From positions 1-64,000 of the forward strand of contig QHYS01000026.1 of assembly GCA_003223325.1 (NCBI GenBank): a stretch of DNA of 64,000 nt, in the 5' to 3' direction. Origin of the DNA: Acidobacteriota bacterium (GTDB lineage: Bacteria; Acidobacteriota; Terriglobia; Acidiferrales; UBA7541). The translations under genes and the position numbers were made by a program. The notes below the pieces were generated by a model. It had not been told where the DNA came from. It ran no database searches and worked only from the letters and a program-made list of their open reading frames with translations. Below, one piece after another: positions 62,373 to 64,000 of the stretch (positions within the stretch are counted from its first letter, which is position 1; the number at the start of each line of letters is the position of its first letter).

Positions 62373-62535
62373 CCCACCCTTCACAGTCGCTAAGGCGGCT
62401 GTTCAGGGTAAAGAAGAGCAACGCCCCCGTCGGAGGAATCTGAGCCGAATTGGAGATGGCAGGGGCCGCGCGATCTTGACGAAGCGCAGCGGGTCGCTTG
62501 ATCTGTGTTTTGCTGGGATGCGTCCAACCAGAGCG

Positions 62536-62563
62536 GACGACGAAGAATCTCCTCAGAATGAGA
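62536..62563. repeat. Element of the GTCATTCTGAG family, inverted form
   Basis: GACGAAGAATCTCC is directly followed by CCTCAGAATGAG, the reverse complement of the other block, in the 237-base gap between the zinc-ribbon and DinB genes. Confidence 0.4.
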
Positions 62564-62610
62564 GGCCCGCAGGCACTCGGGCCAATTTAACACGACGAAA
62601 TCTTGCCCAA

Positions 62611-63135
62611 ATGAAGCCGAAACGACGCACCCCCAAAAAACCTTCGAGCGACGCCCACGATGCCGCTCTTCGGAAACATTTGATTGAATTACTGCGCAGC
62701 CGGGGAGCACACGCTGATTTCGACGCGGCGGTAGATGGGCTGCCCGAAGGGCTGCGCGGTGCGCGCGTGAAGGAGCTGCCGTTCACGCCCTGGCGGCTTC
62801 TGGAACACCTGCGACTAGCGCAGTGGGACATTCTCGAATTCAGCCGCAACCCGAAGCATGAATCCCCGCAATGGCCGCAGGGCTACTGGCCCGCGGGCGA
62901 TGCTCCTCCCAACTCGGCGGCGTGGGATGCGAGCGTGACGCAGTTCCGGCGAGCACTCACGGAAATGGAAAAGCTCGTAAGGGATTCTTCCAACGATCTT
63001 TTCGCTCCCCTCCCGCACGGGCAAGGACAGACGCTGCTTCGCGAAGCCCTGCTCGTGGCCGACCATAATTCCTACCACCTCGGACAATTAATCATGCTAC
63101 GGCGTCTGCTAGGAGCTTGGAAGGAGGAACGCTGA
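62611..63135 (+). CDS. DinB-family protein
   Basis: 174 residues from ATG 62611 (MKPKRRTPKKPSSDAHDAAL). Four-helix DinB/YfiT fold: LRKHLIELLRSRGAHADFDA, PFTPWRLLEHLRLAQWDILE, WDASVTQFRRALTEMEKLVR and LREALLVADHNSYHLGQLIM. The metal His triad is expected at LLEH, DHNSYH and nearby. Many act as thiol-dependent transferases or hydrolases. The frame is open upstream into the zinc-ribbon gene, but that part is out of family. Confidence 0.82.
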   Translation: MKPKRRTPKKPSSDAHDAALRKHLIELLRSRGAHADFDAAVDGLPEGLRGARVKELPFTPWRLLEHLRLAQWDILEFSRNPKHESPQWPQGYWPAGDAPPNSAAWDASVTQFRRALTEMEKLVRDSSNDLFAPLPHGQGQTLLREALLVADHNSYHLGQLIMLRRLLGAWKEER

Positions 63136-63316
63136 CCGATTGGTCTCAAGCCAAGCGCGAGGATGCCGCCCGTAAGGCGGCGAAAGAAGCTCCATGGCCG
63201 TCACAAATCCGCGCGCCCCTGGGCCACAAGTCTGTTTGGTATAAGTTTTCTCCAGATCCACAACACGTTTTGACCTACGTCCACGCGTTCCTTAGGGTGG
63301 TCACGGAGCATCAGAC

Positions 63317-63733
63317 ATGATTAGTGGCACTCATGTTCTTCTCTACAGCAGCGACCCAGAAACAGATCGCACATTCTTTCACGACGTTCTTGGGTTTCGT
63401 TTCGTCGATGATGGCGATGGCTGGCTCATATTTGCCCTGCCGCCCGCCGAGATGGCGGTGCACCCCTCGAGCGCGAATGCTCCGCCCCCAGTCGTGGATA
63501 CGGGGCATGAGTTGCTTGGTGCGGCGCTCCATCTGATGTGCAACGATTTGCCCTCCGTGATGAGGTCGCTAAAAGCCAATAACGTCAGTTGCACCGAGCC
63601 TAGCACGCAACCGTGGGGTATCTGCACGACAATCCGGTTGCCCAGTGGCGGTAGTATTGGTTTGTACCAGCCGATGCACAAAACTCCTCTCGGCATCGGT
63701 TCGATGGAAAACTTCGGCGCGCTAGGTAGTTGA
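63317..63733 (+). CDS. VOC-family (glyoxalase-like) protein
   Basis: 138 residues. Vicinal oxygen chelate pattern: MISGTHVLLYSSDPETDRTF, FHDVLGFRFVDDGDGWLIFA, ALHLMCNDLPSVMRSLKANN, TIRLPSGGSIGLYQPMHK. One metal His is in GTHVLLYS and one in ALHLMC; a Glu partner is near MAVHPS or the GLYQP strand (Gln, so metal binding is unsure). The function could be antibiotic resistance or dioxygenase-like; unknown. Confidence 0.8.
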   Translation: MISGTHVLLYSSDPETDRTFFHDVLGFRFVDDGDGWLIFALPPAEMAVHPSSANAPPPVVDTGHELLGAALHLMCNDLPSVMRSLKANNVSCTEPSTQPWGICTTIRLPSGGSIGLYQPMHKTPLGIGSMENFGALGS

Positions 63734-63956
63734 ACCGCGTGCGCCGGGCCAGGCCTCGCGAAAACCGAAAAGCAGATCCCTCACCCGCACAAATCGCGGG
63801 GATTCGGGATGACACATGCACGGTTGCGCTGTGGTCGGTAAGGATGTCAAGAGAGCCATAGTAAATCTAGCCAAGCTAGGATTCGTTATATGGGGACAGG
63901 GATCGCGCGAAGTGACGGAATTCGCGAGAGTGCTAGGCTTCTTGAGGAGTTTGGCC

Positions 63957-64000
63957 ATGACTAGGAGCTTCGTTAGTGTAATCGCCTCCACGCTGATATT
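63957..64000 (+). CDS. Partial exported protein at the right edge
   Basis: ATG 63957 follows GAGGAG by about nine bases. The visible 14 residues, MTRSFVSVIASTLI, look like the start of a signal peptide. The rest lies outside the window. Confidence 0.4.
   Translation, partial: MTRSFVSVIASTLI

Noticed and set aside
63117-63320. 67-codon plus-strand frame between DinB and VOC genes
   Set aside because: Overlaps the end of the DinB gene and has no recognisable family; too weak to call.

Overview
The window reads like part of a chromosome from an uncultured or little-studied Acidobacteriota. This is inferred from gene content and family resemblance only. The pointers are many secreted proteins of families I associate with that phylum (AHH/NPH small exported proteins, GDSIGHWEGDT proteins, quinoprotein-like propellers, DUF6644-like membrane proteins), a LemA/DUF2207 pair, an MglA-type GTPase next to nfi, and a yceD-rpmF-plsX-fabD-fabG-acpP-fabF-etfB-etfA-etfQO block. 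No rRNA, tRNA or CRISPR array was found.

Layout. 0-3.6 kb: left-edge transposase fragment, two gas vesicle shell genes on the minus strand, a single-domain response regulator and small hypotheticals. 3.9-7.0 kb: degenerate receiver, 53-residue zinc ribbon, and a NatA/NatB-type ABC exporter. 7.1-12.2 kb: a heavy-metal RND efflux pair (CusB/CusA or CzcB/CzcA type), both genes broken, preceded by an FG-GAP repeat protein. 12.3-24.2 kb: an accessory island of exported proteins with three small/large gene pairs, propeller proteins, a cupin, two DUF6644-like membrane proteins, a Tat-exported flavoprotein, an IS remnant and a propeller pseudogene. 24.3-26.7 kb: acyltransferase, FecR-like protein and a ruined quinoprotein-like gene. 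26.8-38.7 kb: minus-strand core block for electron transfer flavoprotein, fatty acid and phospholipid synthesis, L32, dNTPase, cold shock and anti-sigma proteins. 39.2-45.6 kb: LemA/DUF2207, a chloride channel gene split by an ORF-less group II intron, MarR, Dtd, MutM and EVE. 45.9-53.5 kb: FucA-like aldolase, glutamate dehydrogenase, YvcK, TPR protein, MglA, endonuclease V, CtpA. 53.7-64 kb: membrane and SnoaL-like proteins among palindromic repeats, ModA-like binding protein, NHL propeller, enolase, broken methyltransferase, GlgC, S21, zinc ribbon, DinB, VOC and a partial exported protein at the right edge.

Two themes stand out. First, local gene decay: at least nine loci carry frameshifts, in-frame stops, internal deletions or an intron, and several frameshifts sit on short perfect tandem duplications of 4, 5 or 8 bases. 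Two normally essential genes (fabF, eno) are also disrupted, so assembly error must be excluded first. Second, a repeated exported module pairs a small AHH...NPH protein with a larger GDSIGHWEGDTLV-type protein three times, in both gene orders. This is the best candidate here for an undescribed system; its function is unknown.
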